Shown piece after piece: positions 37,214 to 51,470 of a stretch of DNA of 64,000 bases. Positions within the stretch are counted from its first letter, which is position 1. Every line of letters begins with the position of its first letter. The position numbers and the translations under genes were made by a program. The notes below the pieces were generated by a model. The model saw only the letters and a list, made by a program, of their open reading frames with translations. It made no database searches and had not been told where the DNA came from. Source of the stretch: Ectobius pallidus (Eukaryota; Arthropoda; Insecta; Blattodea; Ectobiidae); assembly GCA_964059195.1 (NCBI GenBank), contig CAXKWD010000006.1, forward strand, positions 17,012,129 to 17,076,128. The letters run 5' to 3'.

Positions 37214-38994
37214 TCTCCCTTTTGTTTGTTACCACAGGTTAACGTAAACACATGTCAGTATTATTTCTAATGCAATAATGCATTATTGAAAAAGGGAATA
37301 CAAGCCATTTTGTTTTAATTGCAAACTCGCTAAGGAAAGGAACTATGACCTATTCTTCACACTTATATTTCTTTAGCAGTGAAAGATTTAATCTACCCAT
37401 GACCTTGTTCTTTTTACTAATGAGTTTTATTTGTGTACTGTAGTCCTTACAGTACAATATTATTTCTAGTACACATGTCTATTCAATTTTCAACTCAACA
37501 CCAATTAAGCTACTCTCAATGCATCAAGTTGCAAAATATTATTAATTCCCACGCGACTTTACACTGTCCAGCGTGTCTATATATTTATTTTAAAAAGCAT
37601 TTCGCGAATTATTTTCTTATCAATTACGTGACAATATAACTAGTAATTGAGGAGTTTAGTACTGTATACTAATATCAACTTATAACTATTCATAGGCATA
37701 TTCTTGCCAAGTTCCACTATACTATTTTATTTTTCAACATCGAAGTGTTTACTTCATTTGTCCTGTGACTCCGCTGTTCAGTTTTGACCTGGGAAACGTG
37801 TATTAAGGTTCTTAACAATATTTAGTCATTTATTTCTATTTCACATATTAATATTCAATGAGGTTTTCATATTTATTATTCCTTGATAAAGCAAAATAGC
37901 CCTTATAACCTCTTCTACTAATATTTACTTTATTTTACGTTAGTCATATACTTTCATTCTTTTTCATCATTTAGTTATTCAATTGAACGATCAGCAATAC
38001 TTTGTTTACATATCATGATTATTAGGGTTGCATTTCAATAATTGGGAATTTATCCTCTCATATGTAAAACTGGATCTGATAATAAGATATACTTCTACAA
38101 TTATACAATAAGTTTATCTACTTCTTAGCAGCACCTCATAAAATTCATCTTTCTGATTGGGAATAACGACTGATAGACTCTCGGTTTCATCAAATTTATT
38201 GAATATTTAGTTCATCTTTGTTATAGTTTTTCTTTAAAGTTTCTTTTCCCTACGGATATCGCTTTATCATTCGAAGTGAGCGCTTTTGAATTAATACTTG
38301 TGGAGCTGGTTATATTCCTCAGTCTCCATTATTATTGTGACTGCACGCAGCAATACACTATTATTCATATTTTGACACGTGAGCTCCCTGGCATCACTGT
38401 CAGTAACAACACACAGGTCAGTGGGTTCTCGTACTCCACTGCCTAAATAGGGTTCGTAGGCGCGAGCGTACTCCAGCGTACTTCTACTCCCTTGACAATA
38501 AATTCTTTTTCTAATGTCTCAGCATCCTCCTACTGAACATATATCACCCCTCAACATAGCCTCCTCCATCAAAATGATAAGCGTATCTCGTTTCCATACT
38601 TGTTTACAAATAAAACATAATTTTCTTCAACATCAACATCATATCGGTAATCAGACATCGCGTTATATCCCTAAATCAGCTCGTGCGTTAAATGTGCTTT
38701 ACTGTAAGAAAGTATATCTCAAATGCATGACCCTTTATGTTCAGTATTATCATATCTGACGTTCAATATCTCTTAAAACCAACGGCTACTTTATAAATTA
38801 TTGCATTTTAAACTTCATGGCTAATAGCTCCTTATAAAATTCCTCATTCATTATAGAATAGTGCTTCATAATATAATTATTGGGCGTATTTAAAATATCT
38901 TCTTCATTCTCTTTGCTTTTATTCAAAGTATTTTGCCAATTTTCCCTTAATACACGAGTCCTCGCGGTAACATTCGGACCTTCAAGTGACCCAC

Positions 38995-41058
38995 TTAGAA
39001 GTTTGTTGAACCGTCACCGGTTCCTTCTACCTGCCTGCTTGTGTTTACAATAACATTCTCTGGATTTAACTCTCCGTTTTCTGCTTCAGTGTTTGTAAAC
39101 ATTGTGTTGTCCCCACGCTGAAACGTCACGTTTTGCCTTCCTACTCCACGGCCACGACCATTGCCACGCCTCTCTCGGTGGTCATTTCTGCTTCCAGATA
39201 CATTACCCTCAAAGTCTACATTATTTATCCGGCCTTCACGGCCATTATTTCTATTTGAGTGGTTCTGTCCTCGATTATGGCCCCTAAACTGGGCTCCCGG
39301 GTTCATAGCCCTACTCCCTTCTGCGTTTCTCTGTGGATAGTGCGAGTTATTATGTCCTCCCCTATCACCCATATTGTTGCCGTTTGGCTCTGGTGCCATA
39401 TCTCTTTGCTCACTCCGCCTCTCTTCAACTGTCTCGCGCATGGCGCGTAATTCAAAGCTTGCCAACAACTCAAGAACTCTGCTGTATGTTGATGCGTTCG
39501 ATACAATCAATACGTTGTAAATATCGGGCCTAAAGTGCCGAATTACTAACTGAACGATCGATTTTTCGTCCATTAAAGGCTCTAATAGCCTTGCTTTGCT
39601 GACAGTTGATAAAAAATAATCTGTCAGGGAGGTATTCCCTCGGGGTGAGTACTGGCCATTATACAGTTCGGTGCGAACCAGTGCTTTCTTACTCTCTCCC
39701 CAGTACCGATCGAGGAATAACTGTTTGAATTTCTCGTACGAGCAGTCCGAACTAACCGTTAAGTCAAACCAATCTTTCACTTTATGTTTAAGTGCCCTAG
39801 AAACTACCAACATCTTGTATCGATCAGGGATTTGTTTTAATAGTAAATACTCATCCAAGTTCTTTAAAAAAGCTTGCGGGCTTGCATTCCCGTTCTCATT
39901 GTAGGACGGAAGGGCAAGTTCGCTTCCAAACAGCTGGCCTATATTTACGTCATTACCGTTGTTTACAAGAACCTGTGGCGTATTCATCCTAGAGAATGAA
40001 GTGTTGGAGCCTACATCATTATTCGGGTATGCTGCAGAAATATTTACTTCCGCACTAAGTCCATTTCCGACTGTATTCGATACAACATTACAACTTTTAC
40101 TTGTACCCGCATTCAAAATTCCCGGCATGATGTCGCCTCCATCACTCCCATCCCTTGATTTTACGCTCTCGACCTCATGGGTCAAGCAGCTGACCTCTTT
40201 ATTTATTACTTCAACATTCTGAGTTAATTTATTTTCCAGTTTCTGCACCCTATTATTTATTTGTGTTTCGAACTCCTTCCTACCCTCGGCAATGGCCTTA
40301 TCCAATTTGTCTGCCCTCTGAGTGAGTTTAACAGATTCAGCTTGCAAGTTATCCACACCCGAACTAATTTCTGTTAGACAACTAACAAAATCTCCCCTTA
40401 ATTTGTTTATCTCCAAATCTGTACGCCCATTTATTTTTACTCCTATCTCCTCGGTTTTATCCTCTAATTTCTTCACCTCATGATTTAATCTCTCCTTCCA
40501 CTCCTGATTCTGCTTAACAATTTTACTATCCACTCCCTTGTTAACCTCATCTATTTTACTTTCCAGCCTATCATGATTTTTTCTCATTTGTTCACCTACT
40601 ACTTTTAACTGCTCGTTTGTGGCCTGAATCTGCTCCTGAATTTTATCATTATTTGCCTTGAACTGCTCTTTAATTTCCTTCCGTATCTCGTCATTACTTA
40701 CTTTCAGCTGCTCATGATTCTTTTCCATTTTATCTAGCAAACTGCTAAGCATGGCTTCTATACCTGAAGGTACTACATCTGCGCTGTTTACTCTAGAAAC
40801 TGCCTGACTTCCCCCATTCTCGGAACGGACAGTGTATTCTTTCTCAACAATACGTTCACCCATTTCACTCACCTGCTCAACGTCGCCATCATGTCTGGGC
40901 AGCTCTACCTCTAAAAACATGTCATTTCCTACCACCTCACTATCTGCCTGTTCGTTGAAAACCTCAATATTTTGGCCAAGAAGGCTCTGTCCTTCCCCCA
41001 GTTTCTCAATCTGGCTGTCTGCCATCTTACTTATTAATTTCCCACTCCTCAGGTACAT
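38995..41058 (-). CDS. gag: Gag-like polyprotein, array copy 7 (687 aa)
   Basis: Full-length consensus frame with no copy-specific residue noticed. The whole period around it is the closest to the array consensus, so it is the best single reference sequence for the unit. Confidence 0.88.
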   Translation of the reverse strand: MYLRSGKLISKMADSQIEKLGEGQSLLGQNIEVFNEQADSEVVGNDMFLEVELPRHDGDVEQVSEMGERIVEKEYTVRSENGGSQAVSRVNSADVVPSGIEAMLSSLLDKMEKNHEQLKVSNDEIRKEIKEQFKANNDKIQEQIQATNEQLKVVGEQMRKNHDRLESKIDEVNKGVDSKIVKQNQEWKERLNHEVKKLEDKTEEIGVKINGRTDLEINKLRGDFVSCLTEISSGVDNLQAESVKLTQRADKLDKAIAEGRKEFETQINNRVQKLENKLTQNVEVINKEVSCLTHEVESVKSRDGSDGGDIMPGILNAGTSKSCNVVSNTVGNGLSAEVNISAAYPNNDVGSNTSFSRMNTPQVLVNNGNDVNIGQLFGSELALPSYNENGNASPQAFLKNLDEYLLLKQIPDRYKMLVVSRALKHKVKDWFDLTVSSDCSYEKFKQLFLDRYWGESKKALVRTELYNGQYSPRGNTSLTDYFLSTVSKARLLEPLMDEKSIVQLVIRHFRPDIYNVLIVSNASTYSRVLELLASFELRAMRETVEERRSEQRDMAPEPNGNNMGDRGGHNNSHYPQRNAEGSRAMNPGAQFRGHNRGQNHSNRNNGREGRINNVDFEGNVSGSRNDHRERRGNGRGRGVGRQNVTFQRGDNTMFTNTEAENGELNPENVIVNTSRQVEGTGDGSTNF

Positions 41059-41670
41059 TTACTTATAATCAGACTATTCCTTTTCCTTAAAGCTAACACA
41101 CATGCAAAACACAGTACATGAGCATCATGAACATAACACTTTAAGCTCCAATGAACTAACATACAAAAAAATCGTCTCCTTAATTCCTCTAAAATTTTAA
41201 TATTTCACTAGCTAAAATTGTGCTGCTCCTCGCTATTCTGCGACTTAATTAATAAATTCAAATTTACTTGGTTTACTAAAAAATCATTCCGTAAAGTTTA
41301 CTTTAATAATGGAATCAACAGAAGGTTGTATTTCAATAAAAAGTTTCTAGTTATTTTATTTATTCTTTTTTTTTTAAGAAAAAATCAAAGTAAAAAAATT
41401 AAATTATGCGAAATTTGAATTTATTATGAATATTTCAGCACTTACAGTTTAGGAATTTTGTAGTTCGTCCCACGTAGTCCATTTTGTACCATGTCCTCCT
41501 GTCGAAGGTCTTCTGTCATCTTCTGTGGATGTAGTTGAAGCTCCCGTTGTTCCTGTTCTTCTGCTCCAATAGACTATTGTGTAATGATCCAGTATGGCGA
41601 TTGTCATGCTGATATAATTTTATCGTGCCCCAGTTGGTTAGCCAGTGTGATGGTGGTTTCGTCGGGCGCC

Positions 41671-43451
41671 AGTAAGCTTGTTAATTACTTACGTTATTTG
41701 TCGTGGACGGACCTCCTTCCTCGGCTCTCAGCGGCTCCAAGCTCGATCCTCTAATCTCATGGGCAGATGACAGGAGACAGACAAGGGTGGTAGTAAGGAC
41801 GATCAGTATGTACCTGTGTTGCTTTCATGATTTATTCCACCTGTTCTTAGATGGCCACTAATGATACAAATGTTGACGAGATTTTTATCCTAATTATTAA
41901 TGGTGTGGCGATTTTAAGATCTATGTATCTACCTCCATTGTGCTTTCCTTCGGCGGTACTTGCATCCTAGCTCAGCTAATACAAGCTGTAAACACTGTGT
42001 GCCAGGCGCACACTTCTATCCTATATACTGTTTCCTAAATGGTAGTATTTTACCATTATGCTACTGCAAACTTGGTACTTTATTGCTTAATCTGTTTGGG
42101 CCTATATGCAAGTACTCGATCCATCCTCCACCTATTTAGAGACCGAAGAGAAGAGTGAGAACTTCCCTTAGTGGGATTTCACACTAAGTGAATATTCTTA
42201 CTAAGTCCACCCACTTACTTTAATGTGATTGGAAGAAAATCGGGCACGTGGCCTCGCTTATTGTTAAAATACACCAATAGAAAATGTTCTTATTATAATA
42301 TGTTTCAATATATTTTCTCACGCTATATCAGGAGCGGTTTTCTTTGATTCTGAAAAACATGCTCCTGCATTCATTAAACCATCTTAAAATCGCTATCCAT
42401 CAATGCAATAAAATAATATTTCAATTATACCGTGACGATATAAAACTTAAATTTTGAAGTACGTGATTCTTTTCACGGATCCAAATTCGTCACGGCAATT
42501 TCCCTAAACTCTGCTGTTTGCAGTTTAACAATGCATCTTTCCAAAACTCTCTTATTCTACCAATATAATTTTATGGCTATGTTTTCCGAATCTCACAGAG
42601 AAACTTTCCCTTCCGCCGGCCTTGGTCGGCTAAACCATCTAATAACATGCACCTTCGCTTAGGGTAGGCTCCCTTTTGTGCTAAGGGCTATAAAATTCAC
42701 AGGGGATACTTTTATGTGATACAAGCGTATAATTTGGAAGTTCTTGCATGTACTTAATGAATAATTAATAATATGAATAGGTGGAACTGTCTCATACTGT
42801 CCTGACATAATGAGAACATAATTACCAAAGAGTTTGCTTTGGAGAATCATGGGTTCATTGTGTCATATTCCCCCAAGGTTGTGGAATAACTTTAAACTGG
42901 CCGTGTTTGTAAACATCAGCTGTAGTTTTAAATAGTTTTTGTATACAAACAGAGTTGTTTTGGGTCTAGTCATATGGTGGTTCCATACCTGTGTAGGGTT
43001 GAACAAGTCCCGTTCTGACCTTCAGAATTGTTATTACAACAGGGGATCCGTCCTCTCCATAAAACCCCTAGAAGACTAAACTTTCTTAAATACACAAAAC
43101 ATAGATTCCTTTAACACAATTCTTAACCTACTGCATAAAAATAACCCTTTCATGCATATTCGCACACTCATTCATGTCATACTCTTGGCGGGATTACCTG
43201 TTCTTACACACCGCTTTGAGACCTTCAATTCAAATCCGCACACTTTTTCTTTGTTGCACTGTACCGGGTTTGAACCCCGTAATATTTATGAAGGCAAATC
43301 ACTTTTGCTCGTCTCACGGTAATACAACACATATTTATTTCTTCATGGGCACGGAATGATCGACCTTAGCGTCCCATTTCATACACTTAGTAGTTACACA
43401 TTGTCATACATACATCAATACACAAAACACATCAACATGCTTATGAATACT
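41671..43451 (-). repeat. Inferred LTR, copy 7 (1781 bp)
   Basis: Same ends and length; consensus sequence with no private change noticed. Confidence 0.72.
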
Positions 43452-45232
43452 TCTCCCTTTTGTTTGTTACCACAGGTTAACGTAAACACATGTCAGTATT
43501 ATTTCTAATGCAATAATGCATTATTGAAAAAGGGAATACAAGCCATTTTGTTTTAATTGCAAACTCGCTAAGGAAAGGAACTATGACCTATTCTTCACAC
43601 TTATATTTCTTTAGCAGTGAAAGATTTAATCTACCCATGACCTTGTTCTTTTTACTAATGAGTTTTATTTGTGTACTGTAGTCCTTACAGTACAATATTA
43701 TTTCTAGTACACATGTCTATTCAATTTTCAACTCAACACCAATTAAGCTACTCTCAATGCATCAAGTTGCAAAATATTATTAATTCCCACGCGACTTTAC
43801 ACTGTCCAGCGTGTCTATATATTTATTTTAAAAAGCATTTCGCGAATTATTTTCTTATCAATTACGTGACAATATAACTAGTAATTGAGGAGTTTAGTAC
43901 TGTATACTAATATCAACTTATAACTATTCATAGGCATATTCTTGCCAAGTTCCACTATACTATTTTATTTTTCAACATCGAAGTGTTTACTTCATTTGTC
44001 CTGTGACTCCGCTGTTCAGTTTTGACCTGGGAAACGTGTATTAAGGTTCTTAACAATATTTAGTCATTTATTTCTATTTCACATATTAATATTCAATGAG
44101 GTTTTCATATTTATTATTCCTTGATAAAGCAAAATAGCCCTTATAACCTCTTCTACTAATATTTACTTTATTTTACGTTAGTCATATACTTTCATTCTTT
44201 TTCATCATTTAGTTATTCAATTGAACGATCAGCAATACTTTGTTTACATATCATGATTATTAGGGTTGCATTTCAATAATTGGGAATTTATCCTCTCATA
44301 TGTAAAACTGGATCTGATAATAAGATATACTTCTACAATTATACAATAAGTTTATCTACTTCTTAGCAGCACCTCATAAAATTCATCTTTCTGATTGGGA
44401 ATAACGACTGATAGACTCTCGGTTTCATCAAATTTATTGAATATTTAGTTCATCTTTGTTATAGTTTTTCTTTAAAGTTTCTTTTCCCTACGGATATCGC
44501 TTTATCATTCGAAGTGAGCGCTTTTGAATTAATACTTGTGGAGCTGGTTATATTCCTCAGTCTCCATTATTATTGTGACTGCACGCAGCAATACACTATT
44601 ATTCATATTTTGACACGTGAGCTCCCTGGCATCACTGTCAGTAACAACACACAGGTCAGTGGGTTCTCGTACTCCACTGCCTAAATAGGGTTCGTAGGCG
44701 CGAGCGTACTCCAGCGTACTTCTACTCCCTTGACAATAAATTCTTTTTCTAATGTCTCAGCATCCTCCTACTGAACATATATCACCCCTCAACATAGCCT
44801 CCTCCATCAAAATGATAAGCGTATCTCGTTTCCATACTTGTTTACAAATAAAACATAATTTTCTTCAACATCAACATCATATCGGTAATCAGACATCGCG
44901 TTATATCCCTAAATCAGCTCGTGCGTTAAATGTGCTTTACTGTAAGAAAGTATATCTCAAATGCATGACCCTTTATGTTCAGTATTATCATATCTGACGT
45001 TCAATATCTCTTAAAACCAACGGCTACTTTATAAATTATTGCATTTTAAACTTCATGGCTAATAGCTCCTTATAAAATTCCTCATTCATTATAGAATAGT
45101 GCTTCATAATATAATTATTGGGCGTATTTAAAATATTTTCTTCATTCTCTTTGCTTTTATTCAAAGTATTTTGCCAATTTTCCCTTAATACACGAGTCCT
45201 CGCGGTAACATTCGGACCTTCAAGTGACCCAC

Positions 45233-47296
45233 TTAGAAGTTTGTTGAACCGTCACCGGTTCCTTCTACCTGCCTGCTTGTGTTTACAATAACATTCTCTG
45301 GATTTAACTCTCCGTTTTCTGCTTCAGTGTTTGTAAACATTGTGTTGTCCCCACGCTGAAACGTCACGTTTTGCCTTCCTACTCCACGGCCACGACCATT
45401 GCCACGCCTCTCTCGGTGGTCATTTCTGCTTCCAGATACATTACCCTCAAAGTCTACATTATTTATCCGGCCTTCACGGCCATTATTTCTATTTGAGTGG
45501 TTCTGTCCTCGATTATGGCCCCTAAACTGGGCTCCCGGGTTCATAGCCCTACTCCCTTCTGCGTTTCTCTGTGGATAGTGCGAGTTATTATGTCCTCCCC
45601 TATCACCCATATTGTTGCCGTTTGGCTCTGGTGCCATATCTCTTTGCTCACTCCGCCTCTCTTCAACTGTCTCGCGCATGGCGCGTAATTCAAAGCTTGC
45701 CAACAACTCAAGAACTCTGCTGTATGTTGATGCGTTCGATACAATCAATACGTTGTAAATATCGGGCCTAAAGTGCCGAATTACTAACTGAACGATCGAT
45801 TTTTCGTCCATTAAAGGCTCTAATAGCCTTGCTTTGCTGACAGTTGATAAAAAATAATCTGTCAGGGAGGTATTCCCTCGGGGTGAGTACTGGCCATTAT
45901 ACAGTTCGGTGCGAACCAGTGCTTTCTTACTCTCTCCCCAGTACCGATCGAGGAATAACTGTTTGAATTTCTCGTACGAGCAGTCCGAACTAACCGTTAA
46001 GTCAAACCAATCTTTCACTTTATGTTTAAGTGCCCTAGAAACTACCAACATCTTGTATCGATCAGGGATTTGTTTTAATAGTAAATACTCATCCAAGTTC
46101 TTTAAAAAAGCTTGCGGGCTTGCATTCCCGTTCTCATTGTAGGACGGAAGGGCAAGTTCGCTTCCAAACAGCTGGCCTATATTTACGTCATTACCGTTGT
46201 TTACAAGAACCTGTGGCGTATTCATCCTAGAGAATGAAGTGTTGGAGCCTACATCATTATTCGGGTATGCTGCAGAAATATTTACTTCCGCACTAAGTCC
46301 ATTTCCGACTGTATTCGATACAACATTACAACTTTTACTTGTACCCGCATTCAAAATTCCCGGCATGATGTCGCCTCCATCACTCCCATCCCTTGATTTT
46401 ACGCTCTCGACCTCATGGGTCAAGCAGCTGACCTCTTTATTTATTACTTCAACATTCTGAGTTAATTTATTTTCCAGTTTCTGCACCCTATTATTTATTT
46501 GTGTTTCGAACTCCTTCCTACCCTCGGCAATGGCCTTATCCAATTTGTCTGCCCTCTGAGTGAGTTTAACAGATTCAGCTTGCAAGTTATCCACACCCGA
46601 ACTAATTTCTGTTAGACAACTAACAAAATCTCCCCTTAATTTGTTTATCTCCAAATCTGTACGCCCATTTATTTTTACTCCTATCTCCTCGGTTTTATCC
46701 TCTAATTTCTTCACCTCATGATTTAATCTCTCCTTCCACTCCTGATTCTGCTTAACAATTTTACTATCCACTCCCTTGTTAACCTCATCTATTTTACTTT
46801 CCAGCCTATCATGATTTTTTCTCATTTGTTCACCTACTACTTTTAACTGCTCGTTTGTGGCCTGAATCTGCTCCTGAATTTTATCATTATTTGCCTTGAA
46901 CTGCTCTTTAATTTCCTTCCGTATCTCGTCATTACTTACTTTCAGCTGCTCATGATTCTTTTCCATTTTATCTAGCAAACTGCTAAGCATGGCTTCTATA
47001 CCTGAAGGTACTACATCTGCGCTGTTTACTCTAGAAACTGCCTGACTTCCCCCATTCTCGGAACGGACAGTGTATTCTTTCTCAACAATACGTTCACCCA
47101 TTTCACTCACCTGCTCAACGTCGCCATCATGTCTGGGCAGCTCTACCTCTAAAAACATGTCATTTCCTACCACCTCACTATCTGCCTGTTCGTTGAAAAC
47201 CTCAATATTTTGGCCAAGAAGGCTCTGTCCTTCCCCCAGTTTCTCAATCTGGCTGTCTGCCATCTTACTTATTAATTTCCCACTCCTCAGGTACAT
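45233..47296 (-). CDS. gag: Gag-like polyprotein, array copy 8 (687 aa)
   Basis: Full-length consensus frame. Just downstream of the stop, in the minus-1 open frame that follows gag, this copy has a private substitution (near 45137) that would change one Asp to Asn but leaves that frame open. Confidence 0.88.
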   Translation of the reverse strand: MYLRSGKLISKMADSQIEKLGEGQSLLGQNIEVFNEQADSEVVGNDMFLEVELPRHDGDVEQVSEMGERIVEKEYTVRSENGGSQAVSRVNSADVVPSGIEAMLSSLLDKMEKNHEQLKVSNDEIRKEIKEQFKANNDKIQEQIQATNEQLKVVGEQMRKNHDRLESKIDEVNKGVDSKIVKQNQEWKERLNHEVKKLEDKTEEIGVKINGRTDLEINKLRGDFVSCLTEISSGVDNLQAESVKLTQRADKLDKAIAEGRKEFETQINNRVQKLENKLTQNVEVINKEVSCLTHEVESVKSRDGSDGGDIMPGILNAGTSKSCNVVSNTVGNGLSAEVNISAAYPNNDVGSNTSFSRMNTPQVLVNNGNDVNIGQLFGSELALPSYNENGNASPQAFLKNLDEYLLLKQIPDRYKMLVVSRALKHKVKDWFDLTVSSDCSYEKFKQLFLDRYWGESKKALVRTELYNGQYSPRGNTSLTDYFLSTVSKARLLEPLMDEKSIVQLVIRHFRPDIYNVLIVSNASTYSRVLELLASFELRAMRETVEERRSEQRDMAPEPNGNNMGDRGGHNNSHYPQRNAEGSRAMNPGAQFRGHNRGQNHSNRNNGREGRINNVDFEGNVSGSRNDHRERRGNGRGRGVGRQNVTFQRGDNTMFTNTEAENGELNPENVIVNTSRQVEGTGDGSTNF

Positions 47297-47908
47297 TTAC
47301 TTATAATCAGACTATTCCTTTTCCTTAAAGCTAACACACATGCAAAACACAGTACATGAGCATCATGAACATAACACTTTAAGCTCCAATGAACTAACAT
47401 ACAAAAAAATCGTCTCCTTAATTCCTCTAAAATTTTAATATTTCACTAGCTAAAATTGTGCTGCTCCTCGCTATTCTGCGACTTAATTAATAAATTCAAA
47501 TTTACTTGGTTTACTAAAAAATCATTCCGTAAAGTTTACTTTAATAATGGAATCAACAGAAGGTTGTATTTCAATAAAAAGTTTCTAGTTATTTTATTTA
47601 TTCTTTTTTTTTTAAGAAAAAATCAAAGTAAAAAAATTAAATTATGCGAAATTTGAATTTATTATGAATATTTCAGCACTTACAGTTTAGGAATTTTGTA
47701 GTTCGTCCCACGTAGTCCATTTTGTACCATGTCCTCCTGTCGAAGGTCTTCTGTCATCTTCTGTGGATGTAGTTGAAGCTCCCGTTGTTCCTGTTCTTCT
47801 GCTCCAATAGACTATTGTGTAATGATCCAGTATGGCGATTGTCATGCTGATATAATTTTATCGTGCCCCAGTTGGTTAGCCAGTGTGATGGTGGTTTCGT
47901 CGGGCGCC

Positions 47909-49689
47909 AGTAAGCTTGTTAATTACTTACGTTATTTGTCGTGGACGGACCTCCTTCCTCGGCTCTCAGCGGCTCCAAGCTCGATCCTCTAATCTCATGG
48001 GCAGATGACAGGAGACAGACAAGGGTGGTAGTAAGGACGATCAGTATGTACCTGTGTTGCTTTCATGATTTATTCCACCTGTTCTTAGATGGCCACTAAT
48101 GATACAAATGTTGACGAGATTTTTATCCTAATTATTAATGGTGTGGCGATTTTAAGATCTATGTATCTACCTCCATTGTGCTTTCCTTCGGCGGTACTTG
48201 CATCCTAGCTCAGCTAATACAAGCTGTAAACACTGTGTGCCAGGCGCACACTTCTATCCTATATACTGTTTCCTAAATGGTAGTATTTTACCATTATGCT
48301 ACTGCAAACTTGGTACTTTATTGCTTAATCTGTTTGGGCCTATATGCAAGTACTCGATCCATCCTCCACCTATTTAGAGACCGAAGAGAAGAGTGAGAAC
48401 TTCCCTTAGTGGGATTTCACACTAAGTGAATATTCTTACTAAGTCCACCCACTTACTTTAATGTGATTGGAAGAAAATCGGGCACGTGGCCTCGCTTATT
48501 GTTAAAATACACCAATAGAAAATGTTCTTATTATAATATGTTTCAATATATTTTCTCACGCTATATCAGGAGCGGTTTTCTTTGATTCTGAAAAACATGC
48601 TCCTGCATTCATTAAACCATCTTAAAATCGCTATCCATCAATGCAATAAAATAATATTTCAATTATACCGTGACGATATAAAACTTAAATTTTGAAGTAC
48701 GTGATTCTTTTCACGGATCCAAATTCGTCACGGCAATTTCCCTAAACTCTGCTGTTTGCAGTTTAACAATGCATCTTTCCAAAACTCTCTTATTCTACCA
48801 ATATAATTTTATGGCTATGTTTTCCGAATCTCACAGAGAAACTTTCCCTTCCGCCGGCCTTGGTCGGCTAAACCATCTAATAACATGCACCTTCGCTTAG
48901 GGTAGGCTCCCTTTTGTGCTAAGGGCTATAAAATTCACAGGGGATACTTTTATGTGATACAAGCGTATAATTTGGAAGTTCTTGCATGTACTTAATGAAT
49001 AATTAATAATATGAATAGGTGGAACTGTCTCATACTGTCCTGACATAATGAGAACATAATTACCAAAGAGTTTGCTTTGGAGAATCATGGGTTCATTGTG
49101 TCATATTCCCCCAAGGTTGTGGAATAACTTTAAACTGGCCGTGTTTGTAAACATCAGCTGTAGTTTTAAATAGTTTTTGTATAAAAACAGAGTTGTTTTG
49201 GGTCTAGTCATATGGTGGTTCCATACCTGTGTAGGGTTGAACAAGTCCCGTTCTGACCTTCAGAATTGTTATTACAACAGGGGATCCGTCCTCTCCATAA
49301 AACCCCTAGAAGACTAAACTTTCTTAAATACACAAAACATAGATTCCTTTAACACAATTCTTAACCTACTGCATAAAAATAACCCTTTCATGCATATTCG
49401 CACACTCATTCATGTCATACTCTTGGCGGGATTACCTGTTCTTACACACCGCTTTGAGACCTTCAATTCAAATCCGCACACTTTTTCTTTGTTGCACTGT
49501 ACCGGGTTTGAACCCCGTAATATTTATGAAGGCAAATCACTTTTGCTCGTCTCACGGTAATACAACACATATTTATTTCTTCATGGGCACGGAATGATCG
49601 ACCTTAGCGTCCCATTTCATACACTTAGTAGTTACACATTGTCATACATACATCAATACACAAAACACATCAACATGCTTATGAATACT
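47909..49689 (-). repeat. Inferred LTR, copy 8 (1781 bp)
   Basis: Same ends and length; A at 49184 is shared with copy 5 (30470) and no other copy. Confidence 0.72.
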
Positions 49690-51470
49690 TCTCCCTTTTG
49701 TTTGTTACCACAGGTTAACGTAAACACATGTCAGTATTATTTCTAATGCAATAATGCATTATTGAAAAAGGGAATACAAGCCATTTTGTTTTAATTGCAA
49801 ACTCGCTAAGGAAAGGAACTATGACCTATTCTTCACACTTATATTTCTTTAGCAGTGAAAGATTTAATCTACCCATGACCTTGTTCTTTTTACTAATGAG
49901 TTTTATTTGTGTACTGTAGTCCTTACAGTACAATATTATTTCTAGTACACATGTCTATTCAATTTTCAACTCAACACCAATTAAGCTACTCTCAATGCAT
50001 CAAGTTGCAAAATATTATTAATTCCCACGCGACTTTACACTGTCCAGCGTGTCTATATATTTATTTTAAAAAGCATTTCGCGAATTATTTTCTTATCAAT
50101 TACGTGACAATATAACTAGTAATTGAGGAGTTTAGTACTGTATACTAATATCAACTTATAACTATTCATAGGCATATTCTTGCCAAGTTCCACTATACTA
50201 TTTTATTTTTCAACATCGAAGTGTTTACTTCATTTGTCCTGTGACTCCGCTGTTCAGTTTTGACCTGGGAAACGTGTATTAAGGTTCTTAACAATATTTA
50301 GTCATTTATTTCTATTTCACATATTAATATTCAATGAGGTTTTCATATTTATTATTCCTTGATAAAGCAAAATAGCCCTTATAACCTCTTCTACTAATAT
50401 TTACTTTATTTTACGTTAGTCATATACTTTCATTCTTTTTCATCATTTAGTTATTCAATTGAACGATCAGCAATACTTTGTTTACATATCATGATTATTA
50501 GGGTTGCATTTCAATAATTGGGAATTTATCCTCTCATATGTAAAACTGGATCTGATAATAAGATATACTTCTACAATTATACAATAAGTTTATCTACTTC
50601 TTAGCAGCACCTCATAAAATTCATCTTTCTGATTGGGAATAACGACTGATAGACTCTCGGTTTCATCAAATTTATTGAATATTTAGTTCATCTTTGTTAT
50701 AGTTTTTCTTTAAAGTTTCTTTTCCCTACGGATATCGCTTTATCATTCGAAGTGAGCGCTTTTGAATTAATACTTGTGGAGCTGGTTATATTCCTCAGTC
50801 TCCATTATTATTGTGACTGCACGCAGCAATACACTATTATTCATATTTTGACACGTGAGCTCCCTGGCATCACTGTCAGTAACAACACACAGGTCAGTGG
50901 GTTCTCGTACTCCACTGCCTAAATAGGGTTCGTAGGCGCGAGCGTACTCCAGCGTACTTCTACTCCCTTGACAATAAATTCTTTTTCTAATGTCTCAGCA
51001 TCCTCCTACTGAACATATATCACCCCTCAACATAGCCTCCTCCATCAAAATGATAAGCGTATCTCGTTTCCATACTTGTTTACAAATAAAACATAATTTT
51101 CTTCAACATCAACATCATATCGGTAATCAGACATCGCGTTATATCCCTAAATCAGCTCGTGCGTTAAATGTGCTTTACTGTAAGAAAGTATATCTCAAAT
51201 GCATGACCCTTTATGTTCAGTATTATCATATCTGACGTTCAATATCTCTTAAAACCAACGGCTACTTTATAAATTATTGCATTTTAAACTTCATGGCTAA
51301 TAGCTCCTTATAAAATTCCTCATTCATTATAGAATAGTGCTTCATAATATAATTATTGGGCGTATTTAAAATATCTTCTTCATTCTCTTTGCTTTTATTC
51401 AAAGTATTTTGCCAATTTTCCCTTAATACACGAGTCCTCGCGGTAACATTCGGACCTTCAAGTGACCCAC

